Shown here: piece by piece, positions 10,966-22,180 of the stretch
Layout of the letters: every line of letters begins with the position of its first letter
Numbering within the stretch: position 1 is the stretch's first letter
From: Trichoplax adhaerens
Lineage: Eukaryota > Placozoa > Uniplacotomia > Trichoplacea > Trichoplacidae
Reading direction: 5' to 3'
DNA: 64,000 bases
Assembly: GCF_000150275.1 (NCBI RefSeq)
Contig: NW_002060959.1
Span: 440,172 to 504,171 of the forward strand
Made by a program: the position numbers and the translations under genes
Notes under the pieces: generated by a model
Seen by the model: only the letters and a program-made list of their open reading frames with translations
Told to the model about the DNA's origin: nothing
The model's database searches: none

Positions 10966-11982
10966 CTTTACTCCCATTAAATACTGCAAAATTACACAAT
11001 TCCATATAAAACGATGTTAGTCTTATATAGCCATAATATTTGTAAATGTTATGCCAATTAATGTGATAACACAGTAGAGTATGTGTCATTTCCATTAAAA
11101 TATACTTTGTTATTAATTATGATCATAATTAATGTTTTCATCATAAATAATTTTCGAAATTAAAATAAGTGAGCTATCGATTTGAACTAATATTAAAATT
11201 TTAATATTGCATTATTTCAACTCAAGTTGATTGTATTCATTTGACCCTTTCAGCAGTTATTTGAATGATATTTCGGCTAAAACTGGCCGATCTTCGCTCT
11301 TAAAATAGTATAAAAATTTAATTTTTGTTTCTATTTACTTCCAAATAATCTTGAATTTTGTGCTGCAATCATGGAACCATCTTAACCGATAATCTAATAT
11401 CTAGCAAAGCTTAAGCTTAGCTAGATTAGGTGTGTTTATAACCCTGAAGGGAGTGAATAGGCTTTGATTCCGAATTCAATAGAGATTCATGATTTCACCT
11501 TGACCTCTTTCCATCATGCGATCTAGCGCATAGATTATTCTACTGGAAGAGAATGCTATAAAAAAGTAAGCAAGCCATAGTGAGCCCTGGATAAAAGTAA
11601 TCTTGCATAAAATGATATATAGGTAAAGCCTGATTATTTTTCCTCTCGATATTAAAAGAATTTTAAGGTCTTCTGTGGAGGCGATTTCCAATTATACTGT
11701 CGGGTATCAAGTTATCGAAAGATCTTGGAGATTATCAGCTAGAATTTATCCTATTCGCCCTTGTGATCTAGATTATCTGACTTCTTCTCTCCATCATCAT
11801 CCAAATCTCTGAAAATCAAGGCAGTCAACGCTACCTACTTCAGTTAATGACTACTAGGGTAGATCTAACTTTGATACCACTAATTTTCTCTCACTCTCTC
11901 CCTTACTATTTCTTGGTATCAGTGTCTCTAAAATCTTTACACGATCATTTCATCTAGTAATGACATCAACTCTTGCTCTCTC
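10966..11982. other. intergenic, nothing recognised
   Basis: Open frames here are short and unlike any family I know. No RNA gene is seen. Confidence 0.45.
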
Positions 11983-11990
11983 TATAAATT
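11983..11990 (+). promoter_or_regulatory. candidate TATA box of the 705-residue TPR gene
   Basis: TATAAATT lies 116 bp upstream of the ATG at 12099, in a stretch with no competing start codon in frame. Assigned by motif and spacing only. Confidence 0.4.
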
Positions 11991-12098
11991 AACATCGCTA
12001 AAGTTAAGTTCTTCATCAATATTAAGTGAAATAGTCTATCCATTTATGTCATCTTGTACACTTTGATACTTCTAATTTCAAAAACAAACCAAGTGAAA

Positions 12099-14216
12099 AT
12101 GGCCGAACATACTATCGACTACCCAAAATCGACAATCGATAAAATTAAATCCATTCATAAAGCTGGCTTAAAAGAACATTATATTGGATTGTCTCAAAAA
12201 GCTCTAAACAACTATAACAGAGCAATAAAGTTAATTGATGAGCTAAAAAATCAAGATTCCATTCAAACTGAGCTCTTATTTGATATCTATCTGGATATTT
12301 CAGCGGTTTATTGTTCACAGGAAGAATATTCATTGGCAACAGATTACGTAGATCAAGCACGTCAATTAGCTGAAAAATTATTTGATCAGCTTCGAATCGC
12401 TAAATGCGTAGACAATTATGGATGTATTAAGTTAGGCAGGTGTATGTATGACGATGCATTGCAAGATTTCAATCAAGCTTTGCGGGTAAAATTGGATATT
12501 TTGGGTGATCATAATCTCGATATTGCTACAACATATCATAACATGGGAGATGCTTACTATTTTCGAAAGGAAAAAGAACAGGGGGTAAAGATGTATGAAA
12601 AAGCTCTAAAAATACGGCAAGAAATATTAGGAAATAAGTCTTTAGAAGTTGCAGATTTATATGAAGATATAGGACTGGCACTTTTTGATGCCAAAGAACC
12701 CGATACTGAAGACCGCGTTTTGCCTTTATTTCAACAAAATTTAGATATTCGATTAGAAGTTTTAGGAAATCACAATAACGCCATCGCAAGATCTTATCAT
12801 AACTTTGCTTGGATGTACTATAAGCTAGGCCGTTATGAAAAGGCTATACCGATGTATCAAAAGAGTCTCGCTATCAAACTAGAAATATTAGGAAATAAGC
12901 ATTTAGATGTTTCTCATATCTACAACATGCTTGGCACAATCTACTATAATCAATCCGAGTATGATCAAGCAATAGCAATGTTGCAAGAATATTTAAAATC
13001 AGAGCAAGACAATGATGAAACTGATGTCAAGAAAATGAATGCAGTCTGCTACAAGTTAGGAATCTCTTATGCAAAATTAAATCAGTATGATAAAGCTATA
13101 ACAACATTACAAAAATGCTGCCATTCTAAGCAAGAATTGTTGGGCAAAAGTAATTTGGAGGTTGCAAATTTATTATATGAAATTGCCACTGCTTACTGGA
13201 ATAAAGATGATTATGATCTGGCCAGATCCACCTATCAAGATTGCTTAACTATTAAATTAGATATCATTGGAAAGAAGGATGCCGAAATCGCTAATCTTTA
13301 TTATCGTATAGGAAATACTTACTATCTGCAATCTAAACGTGATGATGCGTTAAAAATGTACCAGGAATGCTTTACTATTCAGCAAGAGGTATTGAATGAT
13401 GATGATCTAGAAATTGCAGAAACGTATAAGTGTATAGGACGTATCTATGCTGAGCAATTACATTACGAAGATGCTATTTTAATGCATCGAAAATGTTTAG
13501 ATATTCAATTAAAAAAGTTGGAGGGTGATAATGAAAATATAGCAATAACATACGAAAATATGGCTCAATGTTACGATGATATGATGGATTATAAAAATGC
13601 TCTATTTATGTATCAGAATTGTGTAAATATTCAACAAAAACTATTTGGAGAACATAGCTTGCAAGTCTTAAAATCTTATCATCATATGGCTGTCCTGTAT
13701 TTTAAAGGAAAAAATTACAAGGATACACTTTCAACGTTGCAAAAGATGGAAGAATGCTTACAAGAAAATCCCCATGATCAAGAAGCAGCTGACCTATATG
13801 CTGACTTTGGTCACTATTATACTAGGCTCTCGCAATATGAAAATGCTCTTGAATACTATCAAAAGGGCTTAGCAATTCACCAGAAAATGTCCGATGCCAA
13901 TAAATTACATATTGCAGAATGTTATGAAGATATTGCAAACACCTTTACCAAATTATCCAAATATGATAAAGCAATCGATATGCATCAGAAATGTTTAGCA
14001 ATTCGCTTGCAGTCTGCAGAGGACAAACGCAATAATTCAGAAATTATCAAATCCTATAACTCCCTCGTTGAAATTCATACTCAGCAAGAGAATAATGACA
14101 AAGCTCAAGATATGCAGGAGAAGTGCCTAAATTTTAAGAAGAAAGTAAAAGGAGAGAAGAATTGCAAGGGTATGTATCGCCAACTCATTGTAGCGATCGA
14201 GATGCCAATAGGGTAG
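12099..14216 (+). CDS. TPR (kinesin light chain-like) repeat protein, 705 residues
   Basis: I choose the ATG at 12099 (context AAAATGG) over the upstream in-frame TTG at 12054, because the protein then begins MAEHTIDYPKST, in register with its paralogues. Residues 1-140 are the shared N-terminal TPR-like block (A-I-K-L-I-D-E-L, then A-T-D-Y-V-D-Q-A). About thirteen TPRs follow, with I-L-G-x-x-x-L-D/E-V/I-A links. The last repeat is cut short: the frame leaves the TPR pattern at about 14170 and ends 15 residues later, whereas the gene at the left edge continues about 250 residues from the same point. A sequence AAGG-GTATGT at about 14167 could be a splice donor, but no TPR exon is found downstream. 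Likely scaffold function. Confidence 0.88.
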   Translation: MAEHTIDYPKSTIDKIKSIHKAGLKEHYIGLSQKALNNYNRAIKLIDELKNQDSIQTELLFDIYLDISAVYCSQEEYSLATDYVDQARQLAEKLFDQLRIAKCVDNYGCIKLGRCMYDDALQDFNQALRVKLDILGDHNLDIATTYHNMGDAYYFRKEKEQGVKMYEKALKIRQEILGNKSLEVADLYEDIGLALFDAKEPDTEDRVLPLFQQNLDIRLEVLGNHNNAIARSYHNFAWMYYKLGRYEKAIPMYQKSLAIKLEILGNKHLDVSHIYNMLGTIYYNQSEYDQAIAMLQEYLKSEQDNDETDVKKMNAVCYKLGISYAKLNQYDKAITTLQKCCHSKQELLGKSNLEVANLLYEIATAYWNKDDYDLARSTYQDCLTIKLDIIGKKDAEIANLYYRIGNTYYLQSKRDDALKMYQECFTIQQEVLNDDDLEIAETYKCIGRIYAEQLHYEDAILMHRKCLDIQLKKLEGDNENIAITYENMAQCYDDMMDYKNALFMYQNCVNIQQKLFGEHSLQVLKSYHHMAVLYFKGKNYKDTLSTLQKMEECLQENPHDQEAADLYADFGHYYTRLSQYENALEYYQKGLAIHQKMSDANKLHIAECYEDIANTFTKLSKYDKAIDMHQKCLAIRLQSAEDKRNNSEIIKSYNSLVEIHTQQENNDKAQDMQEKCLNFKKKVKGEKNCKGMYRQLIVAIEMPIG

Positions 14217-16238
14217 ATATTAATCAACTTGCGTTAATATTCCTTTGACCATCTGGGTTTGATTTACGATAAACTACTAAGATAGCTAAAGAGTGCTTGT
14301 AATTTTTACAAGGTCTGAGACCGCATTTTGTTGCAAGAAAATATATAGATAGTTTCTATTAAATGGAGTAATAGTATTTTTCTAATAGTAAATACCTTTT
14401 TACAGATACTGCAAGGCCTATTAGTTTAGAGATATTTTAGGCTAGCCAGATGACTCAAGAACACCGACAACGGATACAGGAAAATTGATTCTGTTAATTA
14501 ATTCTACTTCATAGAAGTATTAGTTATAGCCTATCCAATAGACAGTAAAGAGATAGAAAAAATTTTACAGCACTATTCCATCATAGTTTAAAACTATAAG
14601 CAGCGGATAAAACATTCGCGATTTGTTAACATACTCGTATAAAGAATTTCATATGTTTAATTTTCGTGCAGATTTACTGTTTTTTCGTTATTAAATTAAT
14701 AATAAGTTGAAGGGCGACACTGATCTTAGGTATTTTCCGATATTAGAATACCACATATCCACCAAGGACTTAAAAATTATATAGGCTGATTCAAATCTTA
14801 GTATTTCTTTATCGTTTAGAGAAGATTGCAGATACTCTAGTAGTGACATCATTAGAATCAAAAATGAAATAGATTGAATAAATTGAGAAATAGTTTAGAC
14901 TGATGCTATTGATGTTCTTTTAATTGGAAGATACAGCGAAAATTGCAAGAGCTTTTGTATTAACATTAATGTTCTGCCCTTGTATCAAATAGTTGGTAAT
15001 TAATAAATTATTTAAAATGCTGAAAACACACGGTAGTAATGACCTTAATTTTTAAAGTATAAGATAATTTACTCTAATCAGGTAAGCTCCGTATGCAAAC
15101 AGTAGGACTATTTCATTCTATGTCTATATTTAAAAGTAAAGAAAGAACTTATGAACCTGAATTATTTACTTGTACTTATTATATATCATGCACAGCATCT
15201 AGAATGGTATAGTAGTTCTGGCAGCGACAAAATTGTAAAGGCCCACATTTGAAAATAAGTTTGCATTTACCATTTATTGTATACCTTATTCCAATAAAAA
15301 AATATCCTTAATCTGATTTAGGGATAGTTACTGATACATTCCCATTCTACAGCATAATACTCATATCTCTTTGTAGTCACACAGAGAAGATAAAAAAGCT
15401 CTAATACAGATATGTTGCATCAGATTGATTCTATTAATTATTCGATATGTCATTTAAATTATGAATGGAAATGAACACATAGATACCAAAAACAAGCTGG
15501 CTTAATATCCAATATCTGAAAGTTGTAGGAATTTTGATCAGAATTTCGAAGTCCGTCGAGTAAAATGGATTAAGCTTTTCGAGAACTGATATTAAATCAA
15601 CCTCTTCTACTTTACTGATTGATTCTCATCAATGTTATTACATTCATTTAGCCTATCCAATTTTAGTTTAATATCTTTATTCCATCGCAGGCTAAACATA
15701 AGTTCGAATTATTTTATCATTCATCCTTGAACAACTCATTACTAACTAGGATGTACAGATAGAAAGAAGTAAGATACACTTCATTTTATCTATCCGCAGG
15801 TTCAGCAGGACAGAGCATGCAGAGTTGAAGTAGAATATAGATTTAATCCAATATGCATTATTAATACCTACGAATATAGACGTAGATTTCATTGCTTATT
15901 TATAACAAGCCAATCATTTATTCTACAGCATACGAATTTTCCATCATTCTTGACATTGCTAGTAGTAAGCATTCACATTTCTGTACTGTACATTCAACGC
16001 TTCTATCCTTTGGTAAAAAAGATCGAGTGAGGAAGTATCGGCCGAGAGCAAATAGGGACTCATTATCATATGAATGATTTCTACCCTTATATAGCTTTTC
16101 ATCACAGCACATGATATTATCGTCATTAATTACATTATGAATCAAATCATGAATAATTCATTTTATAGAATTTCCATGTTGGCATTATTCCAAATAAGTT
16201 ATGTAGAATAGAATCCGGTCTGTGCTTCTGTGTTAGCT
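14217..16238. other. intergenic, possible eroded TPR tail at its left end
   Basis: Just after the stop, about 14245-14285 can be read as DHLGLIYDKLL, similar to a TPR helix of the left-edge paralogue, before stops appear. This is weak. The remaining 1.9 kb shows no gene. Confidence 0.35.
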
Positions 16239-16246
16239 ATAAATAG
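16239..16246 (+). promoter_or_regulatory. TATA box of the 261-residue TPR gene
   Basis: TATAAATA is a consensus TATA element 243 bp upstream of the ATG at 16482. The neighbouring paralogue has a TATA-like run at almost the same distance (248 bp), which supports both. Confidence 0.55.
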
Positions 16247-16481
16247 GAGATCGATTTTGGATACAGAGTAGTACAGGTCCAAGTCCTAAACTAAGAGCAG
16301 TAAATAATAAAAGCTTGCTTGGACGAATTTGAGCTCATTTTCAAATCTCTTCGCATCGATCTATTTGATTTTTAATTAAAATTGATACTCTTACAATTAG
16401 AATACAACACCATATTGCTATCAATTATCTAAATCTACTCGTACTACTATTGAAATTATTAATCTAAAGAGATCGTTAAAG

Positions 16482-17267
16482 ATGTCAGCTGCAGCTAATC
16501 AGTTGCAAGATTCCACTAAAGATTGTCAATCAGTTGATGAAGAATTTACATCCAAAGTTGAATCATACAAGGAAGAAGCCGAAAAAGCCAAAAATGAAGG
16601 AAAATTCAACGAAGAAATTGCCTGCTATGAAAAGATTCTAACGATGATTGATGAAGCGACAGTTAATGATCCTACGTTACCTGATTTAAAATGTGAAACT
16701 TACTTACTCATGGCAGCTAGATATCGAAATCGTCGACAATTTGCAGCAGCACTGGAATACTGCGATAAAACTGAACAAATTGCTGAAAGAACAAGCATTA
16801 AAATTCGTATCTCTGAAGCTTATGATTGTCGAGGCTCTATCTTATGTGAAGAAGGGTCGCTTGATGCAGCAGTAGATGCATTTCATAAAGCTGAGAAATT
16901 GAAAAAGGAATTTATGTCCGAAGATGATCCACGTGTTGCTCAAACTTATGATGGATTAGGGTGGACTTATCGACAACAAGGAAAATTGCAACTAGCCATC
17001 GATACTTATAAGAAAGCTCTGAAAATAAGACTGGAGGCTGGCTCCAACGGTATGCTCATTGCTGTTATGTATACCTTACTGTCAGACATTTATGCCAAGC
17101 AAGAAAATTATGAAGAAGCTGTCACTGCAGCATTAGAATCACTTAAAATTAAGAAATCACTTTTTGGTGATGACTTTCCAAATAAGCAAGACGAACTTCG
17201 AGATATTGCAGCCTTATACTTTAAATTAGGCAAAGCCAAAGAAGCAATGGAAATATTGTCATCCTAA
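16482..17267 (+). CDS. short TPR protein, 261 residues
   Basis: ATG at 16482, stop at 17265-17267, no introns. After an acidic leader the protein has about five TPR units: N-E-E-I-A-C-Y-E-K-I-L, then A-A-L-E-Y-C-D-K, then A-V-D-A-F-H-K-A, then L-A-I-D-T-Y-K-K-A-L-K-I, then E-A-V-T-A-A-L-E-S-L. It matches the N-terminal block of the long TPR genes plus two repeats, so it is either a shortened family member or the ancestral size. It could compete with or assemble with the long paralogues; that is inference only. No signal peptide or membrane segment. Confidence 0.88.
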   Translation: MSAAANQLQDSTKDCQSVDEEFTSKVESYKEEAEKAKNEGKFNEEIACYEKILTMIDEATVNDPTLPDLKCETYLLMAARYRNRRQFAAALEYCDKTEQIAERTSIKIRISEAYDCRGSILCEEGSLDAAVDAFHKAEKLKKEFMSEDDPRVAQTYDGLGWTYRQQGKLQLAIDTYKKALKIRLEAGSNGMLIAVMYTLLSDIYAKQENYEEAVTAALESLKIKKSLFGDDFPNKQDELRDIAALYFKLGKAKEAMEILSS

Positions 17268-19336
17268 GAAATCGTAAAATCTGAATTTTCTGAGGTGTAT
17301 GGTACTATGTAACTTTACATTGGTAGAGAAATTATTATTGAAAGGACATTAACCATTTGTATTGAAGCTGCTAGACAAGTTATTATTGTCAATATGTTAT
17401 GTAGAGGTACTGTAAATCAGATATAACTGGAAAATAATACCAAATCTAGAGATGTGGATAATAATTATAAGAAATGTACTTATAAATACTTGTAAATGTA
17501 CTTATAAATAACTTGTAAATGTACCTATAAAGTACTTATAAATGTGCTTATAAGTATCTTAGTAAAATTTATGATAGTTCAAGTATGTTAATTTCAGCTT
17601 CGTAGAAATTAATATTAATGATAGGATTTCGCTCTCATATTGAGCTCTGCAAGTATTATATGAAGTTGCTCGTAATCTTATGTTATAAACGAGTTAGGTA
17701 ACGTATTTAAGCAGTCATATTTTTCTCTTCTTATTGTTCTTAGTCCTTCTTTTCTAAGATCTGCTCCTGGGAGAAGTTTTTCTTTATCTGCTAGAGCTAA
17801 TTCTCTTTTTACAAAGTTTTTCAATCCTTAGAGAATCAGTAATAAAATCGGCTGTATGATCGTATGCTGAGTGAAGTTAGTTAAAGAGGTTTTGCTATAC
17901 AACCGCATGTTCTCTTTAAGTGGTATACAAGTTTATACAAGCTTATAGCATTCCATATCAAGTTGAGAACTAGTTCAGCAGAGGATTTGCAACTTGCAAA
18001 TACACACAGCAAAATATATTTGATTTGTCAAGTATTTTGTCAGAAAAGAAGCTACATTTACTAATTAATTCAGTCAGTCTCTGCTATAGAGATAAAAATA
18101 GACATTTTCATCTCTATCTTTCCTTCTACATGAAGACGGTTGATTTTAATGTTTGTATAGAATACGTGTATGCTAGATTATATTGCAATATTTCCCATCG
18201 AAATAATTTTCTGACGCCCTTAAAATAACTGAAATCTGGTAATGTATAATTCTGTTAAAAATTTTAGTATCCGTATAAGTATTGGCATGGCTTGATGTCT
18301 CAATGATATCAAGTTTCAGTGGCAAGGGACCGTTATAGTTACATTATAAACAAATTTAAATAAAACTAGATCTAAAAATCAGGATAAGAAGGGATTTGAT
18401 AGTGTTTTGATACCAGTTCATCACCAGCGAGAATGTTGATTACTTGCAAATTTAGTAGATGCTTTCAAAGTTATAATGATGCTCCTGGATAATGCGTTGA
18501 TAAGATCATTTTAACTTGTCAAGTCTTCTCTATGCTCTTAGTTTACAACGTATATTGGAACAGAAGGATTTTGATCAAACTATCTCTCACTAAGTTATCT
18601 AGCATTTAAAAAATTCAATCAATATTCAAAGATTTACCTCTAGTATGAATAATTTAGTACTGAATTACGAAATGCTCATTTACTTCATATTTATTCACTT
18701 TATAGGAAGAAATTAAGTATTCGTTAACATCTCGATATTTGACTTTTGAACGCTTAATCGTTTTAGTATGGCTACTAGTGATGAAAGTTTTGATTATAGT
18801 ATCGATTATCTGATTTATCATTACCATTTTCAAATGTTACTATGAGGAGAAGAAATAGCAATTCCTCTCGAGCTATACTATCACAATATACTATACTTAT
18901 AAAGTTCAATACAATATCAAAGTGATGATATCCCATTCGAGATTTGCCCAATTTTAATGGCTCCAATTTTTGGAGTTCGTCATTACGAGCTGAAGGGATA
19001 TAGAACCCTTTCACTCCAAACTACAATTTAATCAGATAGATTGTTTCAATTCCAAAACGATTTTTATTAGTTTATTTGTATTGTCATGCAAATCCATGAC
19101 TTATAGATCTACTCTATAACACCCATTAACTTGATTATACTATTCGAATAACATTACGGTTTGCATACTTGTAAAGAATAGAATGTTCTATTGCCATGGT
19201 TATAAGCAAGTTTGGGATAGGTCAATATTCAAATAATACTTTTAGCATTATATCAGTGATAGAATTTTTCAACTGGATTGGGCATCTACTCAAATAGGGC
19301 GGATCTAAGCGCATTGGTCAGTTAGAATAAAATAAA
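17268..19336. other. intergenic with a short AT microrepeat
   Basis: No supportable gene in about 2 kb. The microrepeat at 17468-17560 is listed separately. Confidence 0.5.
17468..17560. repeat. imperfect minisatellite, unit about 20 bp
   Basis: About five units built on AATGTACTTATAAATACTTG follow each other with single-base changes and small length differences. Confidence 0.8.
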
Positions 19337-19346
19337 TATATATATA
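19337..19346 (+). promoter_or_regulatory. TATA-like run upstream of the 257-residue TPR gene
   Basis: TATATATATA lies 248 bp before the ATG at 19585, matching the spacing of the TATA box in the paralogue at 16482. Confidence 0.4.
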
Positions 19347-19584
19347 GGCATAATTAGCTGCTGAACGCTGTTATAACAAGTTTAACATCACACATGCTGA
19401 ATCGGCTAGATTCAGAATAGAAACAAGTTTATTTTCAAATTAATTGATTTGTCTTCGAGCTCCATCTCTAGTCTTTTATTATCGTTGTAAGCGGATTTCT
19501 GCGATCGATTTCAGATTGAATTGCATCCATTCTGGTCAATATATTTTTTATGCGTTTGCATCGATTGTAAAAGAGCTGCTAACC

Positions 19585-20358
19585 ATGCCTAAAAGAGGTC
19601 GTGTAAGTACGAAATTTAGAGCCAAAGTCAACACTCTCATGCGACAAGCTGCTAATGCTGGTGATCATGAAAAATATCAAAAGAAAATAGACTGCTATGA
19701 TAAAATTTTAACAATGATCGATGAAGATACAAGTCGTGATCCTAGCCTTGCCGACTTACTTTGCCAGATATATCAGAATATGGCTATCGTCTACCAAGAT
19801 GGTCAAGACTATTCACAAGCTTTACATTACTGTGATCTTGCTGAACAAGCTATCCAAAATACTGAATATGACACTCGAATTCCAGACGTATGGGAAACAC
19901 GAGGTTGTGTCTATCATGAACAAAAAGCCTATAGCCAAGCTGTAGAGGCTTTACATAAGAGTTTGCAATTAAAAATGCAGATCTTTGAGTATTGTGAGCA
20001 TCATATAGAACTTGTCCCTACTTACGAACGCTTGGGTGATTCCTATCAAGATTTGGGGAAGACTGACGAAGCGCTCAAGTTCTTCCAGAAAGAGCTTGAT
20101 GCATTGGTAAATAATGATACAGATCCCTCAGAAATTGCAACAACTTATAACAAAATAGCCTATTCACTTCAAGAAGAAGAGCGATATGAAGAAGCCCTAG
20201 CTGTGCTACAAAATGCCCTAGAAATAGAACAAGAAATATTCCAACATGATGATGAAGGTCTTCGAAGAACCTACCAGAACATGACTCATCTCTACATTAA
20301 ATTGGGAAGGCAACAGGAAGCGGATAAAATGTTAAATCAATGTATAGATCTAGAGTAA
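19585..20358 (+). CDS. short TPR protein, 257 residues
   Basis: The chosen ATG at 19585 starts MPKRGRVSTKFRAKV. The frame is open further upstream to a TTG at 19444, but the upstream residues do not resemble the family. TPR units follow: Y-Q-K-K-I-D-C-Y-D-K-I-L-T-M-I-D, then A-L-H-Y-C-D-L-A, then A-V-E-A-L-H-K-S-L, then E-A-L-K-F-F-Q-K, then E-A-L-A-V-L-Q-N-A-L. It is the closest relative of the 261-residue gene and shares the E-K/D-K-I-L-T-M-I-D-E motif at the same position. The basic N-terminus is specific to this copy. Confidence 0.88.
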   Translation: MPKRGRVSTKFRAKVNTLMRQAANAGDHEKYQKKIDCYDKILTMIDEDTSRDPSLADLLCQIYQNMAIVYQDGQDYSQALHYCDLAEQAIQNTEYDTRIPDVWETRGCVYHEQKAYSQAVEALHKSLQLKMQIFEYCEHHIELVPTYERLGDSYQDLGKTDEALKFFQKELDALVNNDTDPSEIATTYNKIAYSLQEEERYEEALAVLQNALEIEQEIFQHDDEGLRRTYQNMTHLYIKLGRQQEADKMLNQCIDLE

Positions 20359-20512
20359 TATCCTACTGTATACATGTATTACGACATTATCAAGACAATT
20401 GCGACTAAATATAGGCGACTGTACAGAAAATGATTTCTTACGTTGTAGCGATGCACCTTATATTGGATTGTATTGATGGCTCCATTTGATATGTAGTAGT
20501 TAGCTTTCTAAG

Positions 20513-20518
20513 AATAAA
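20513..20518 (+). terminator. poly(A) signal
   Basis: AATAAA lies 155 bp after the stop of the 257-residue TPR gene. The DNA is AT-rich, so chance occurrence is possible. Confidence 0.35.
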
Positions 20519-21199
20519 TAGGATCGTAATGCTTATATTAGTTGATTGCTAATAACTAATGTTAATCAGTTAGCTAAATAGGGTAATTAACTCGATATGA
20601 TATGATATACTGCAATGGTGAAGACGCCACTACCTCACGGTGTTAGATACTGAATTAATTAATGGAAGAATCAAGATATATTAAGCAGATTGATTCGTAT
20701 TGTAAACATATTGATAATCTATTCGAAGAAAAAATCTTCTGTTTGATGTCTTAAGTCTGATTGTAGGCAACATTGTTGCACTAAAGAAATTAAACCAAAT
20801 GTATAGAAGCATTGTAGAGATGAGCTTGGAGTAGACTAAATTTAAGTTCTTTCGAGCTCATGGTGCTTTAGATTAGATTCTTGTTCTAGTCAGTTATTTA
20901 TTGCTCTACTATTCTTAACTCTGTAATAAAAGTCTTGATCCATTAATACTAACTCACTAGAATCTCTGTAAATGTTCCTAACCATCATATGAAATTCAGT
21001 TAGCATAGTTAGTATAATCAGTAAGTTTTAGCAGACTTTCATATCGTTACTACGCGTTCGAATCAATACGATTTGAAAGTCTACCATGATAACTTACTTC
21101 AATAGAACGAATCCAAGATCCAAAAGAAAGACTAAAGAAATTCTAAATTCAGTTATAATTTCACTACTCTTAAACAATTTGTTATTCGATTTGGATCTT
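20519..21199. other. intergenic between the TPR family and the PERK array
   Basis: No gene. Around 20975-21010 a faint match to the region around the last PERK kinase exon (CATATGAAATTCAGTTAGCATAGTTA) suggests that very decayed array material begins here. Confidence 0.4.
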
Positions 21200-22180
21200 A
21201 GCATCCATTTTGCTCGCTAAAATTCTTAATAATTGATATGGGTTGGAACAAGATGTTACCACTTCCATACTTGTTAATTACGACGTTGGGCTTTCTGTTA
21301 TCCACGTCACATAATTTGTCCATATACTTATTCCATCGCTTTCCAGAAATTTTCGCTAGTCTTAAATGTATCAACTGCTTTCATTTTATTCAAAATATAA
21401 AATCGGTGACGAAGTTAATGCAGATTTAGTTAGCTCACGCAGAATGAAGCACCATATTGTAATCTCAGCGTAGAGCATTTATCTATGTTGCAAATAATAG
21501 CATCGTTCAAACAGAATAAAGCTATATTTTGGATCATTTTACATCAGCCGCAGAGTTTGGAAAGTCCATCTTTTGCCAATTTCCGGAAGAGAAATATCTA
21601 GATCAACCTGAAGCAGCCTTCTGATATACAACGGGAGGCTATATTGATATATTTGTACTTGTTATTATAATTTAATCAATATGATACTCATAATCAAATG
21701 AAAAGCACATAAATGAACAAGAGAATTACGTATCCAAAAGTAGTATCGTTCGGACAGGATAAAGCTGTAATTGGATCATTCGAATCAGTCCAAGAGACTG
21801 AAAAGTCCGTCCGAATCTAGCGAATCTCTTAGGAAGCTTCAAACTGGAAATAGGATAGATGATTTGTATAATATACAGGTGTTAATTTCATAGCTACCTG
21901 TCTAGATATGTATGCAATTAAACTTTCTTGTAATGATGTTAGTCTAAAGTCTCTTTCTCAAGCAATGCCTCGTAATTTACAGCCAGGGTTTGAAAAACAG
22001 CTTTCTTAGACAAGCTACACATACCCATCAATGCTAACCAAAAGGCGATCTCACCCGTATCATGAGACTGATTATACTATATTTTAGGACTTGTGGCAAT
22101 ACGTGCTACAAAATGCAACACTGAAACATTGAAATTATATTTTATTTATTGAATATTGGAAGTATTCTTTTTAAAGCCAT
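21200..22180 (-). pseudogene. decayed PERK luminal-domain relic (left end of array)
   Basis: Minus-strand pieces line up with luminal exons of the intact PERK gene at 35297-42229. About 21240-21400 matches its exon 9 (plus-strand landmarks CTTCCATACTTGTTA and CAACTGCTTTCATTTTATT). About 21480-21690 and again 21700-21910 match exon 8, so that exon is doubled. About 21930-22100 resembles the exon 6-7 area. No reading frame survives. It sits directly 3' of pseudogene copy A, so it is not part of a live gene. Confidence 0.7.

Noticed and set aside
10844-11095. 83-codon minus-strand frame
   Set aside because: Lies over short direct repeats and has no recognisable motif.
19444-19584. Upstream extension of the 257-residue TPR gene from a TTG
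   Set aside because: The first ATG in good family register is at 19585; the upstream residues show no similarity to paralogues.
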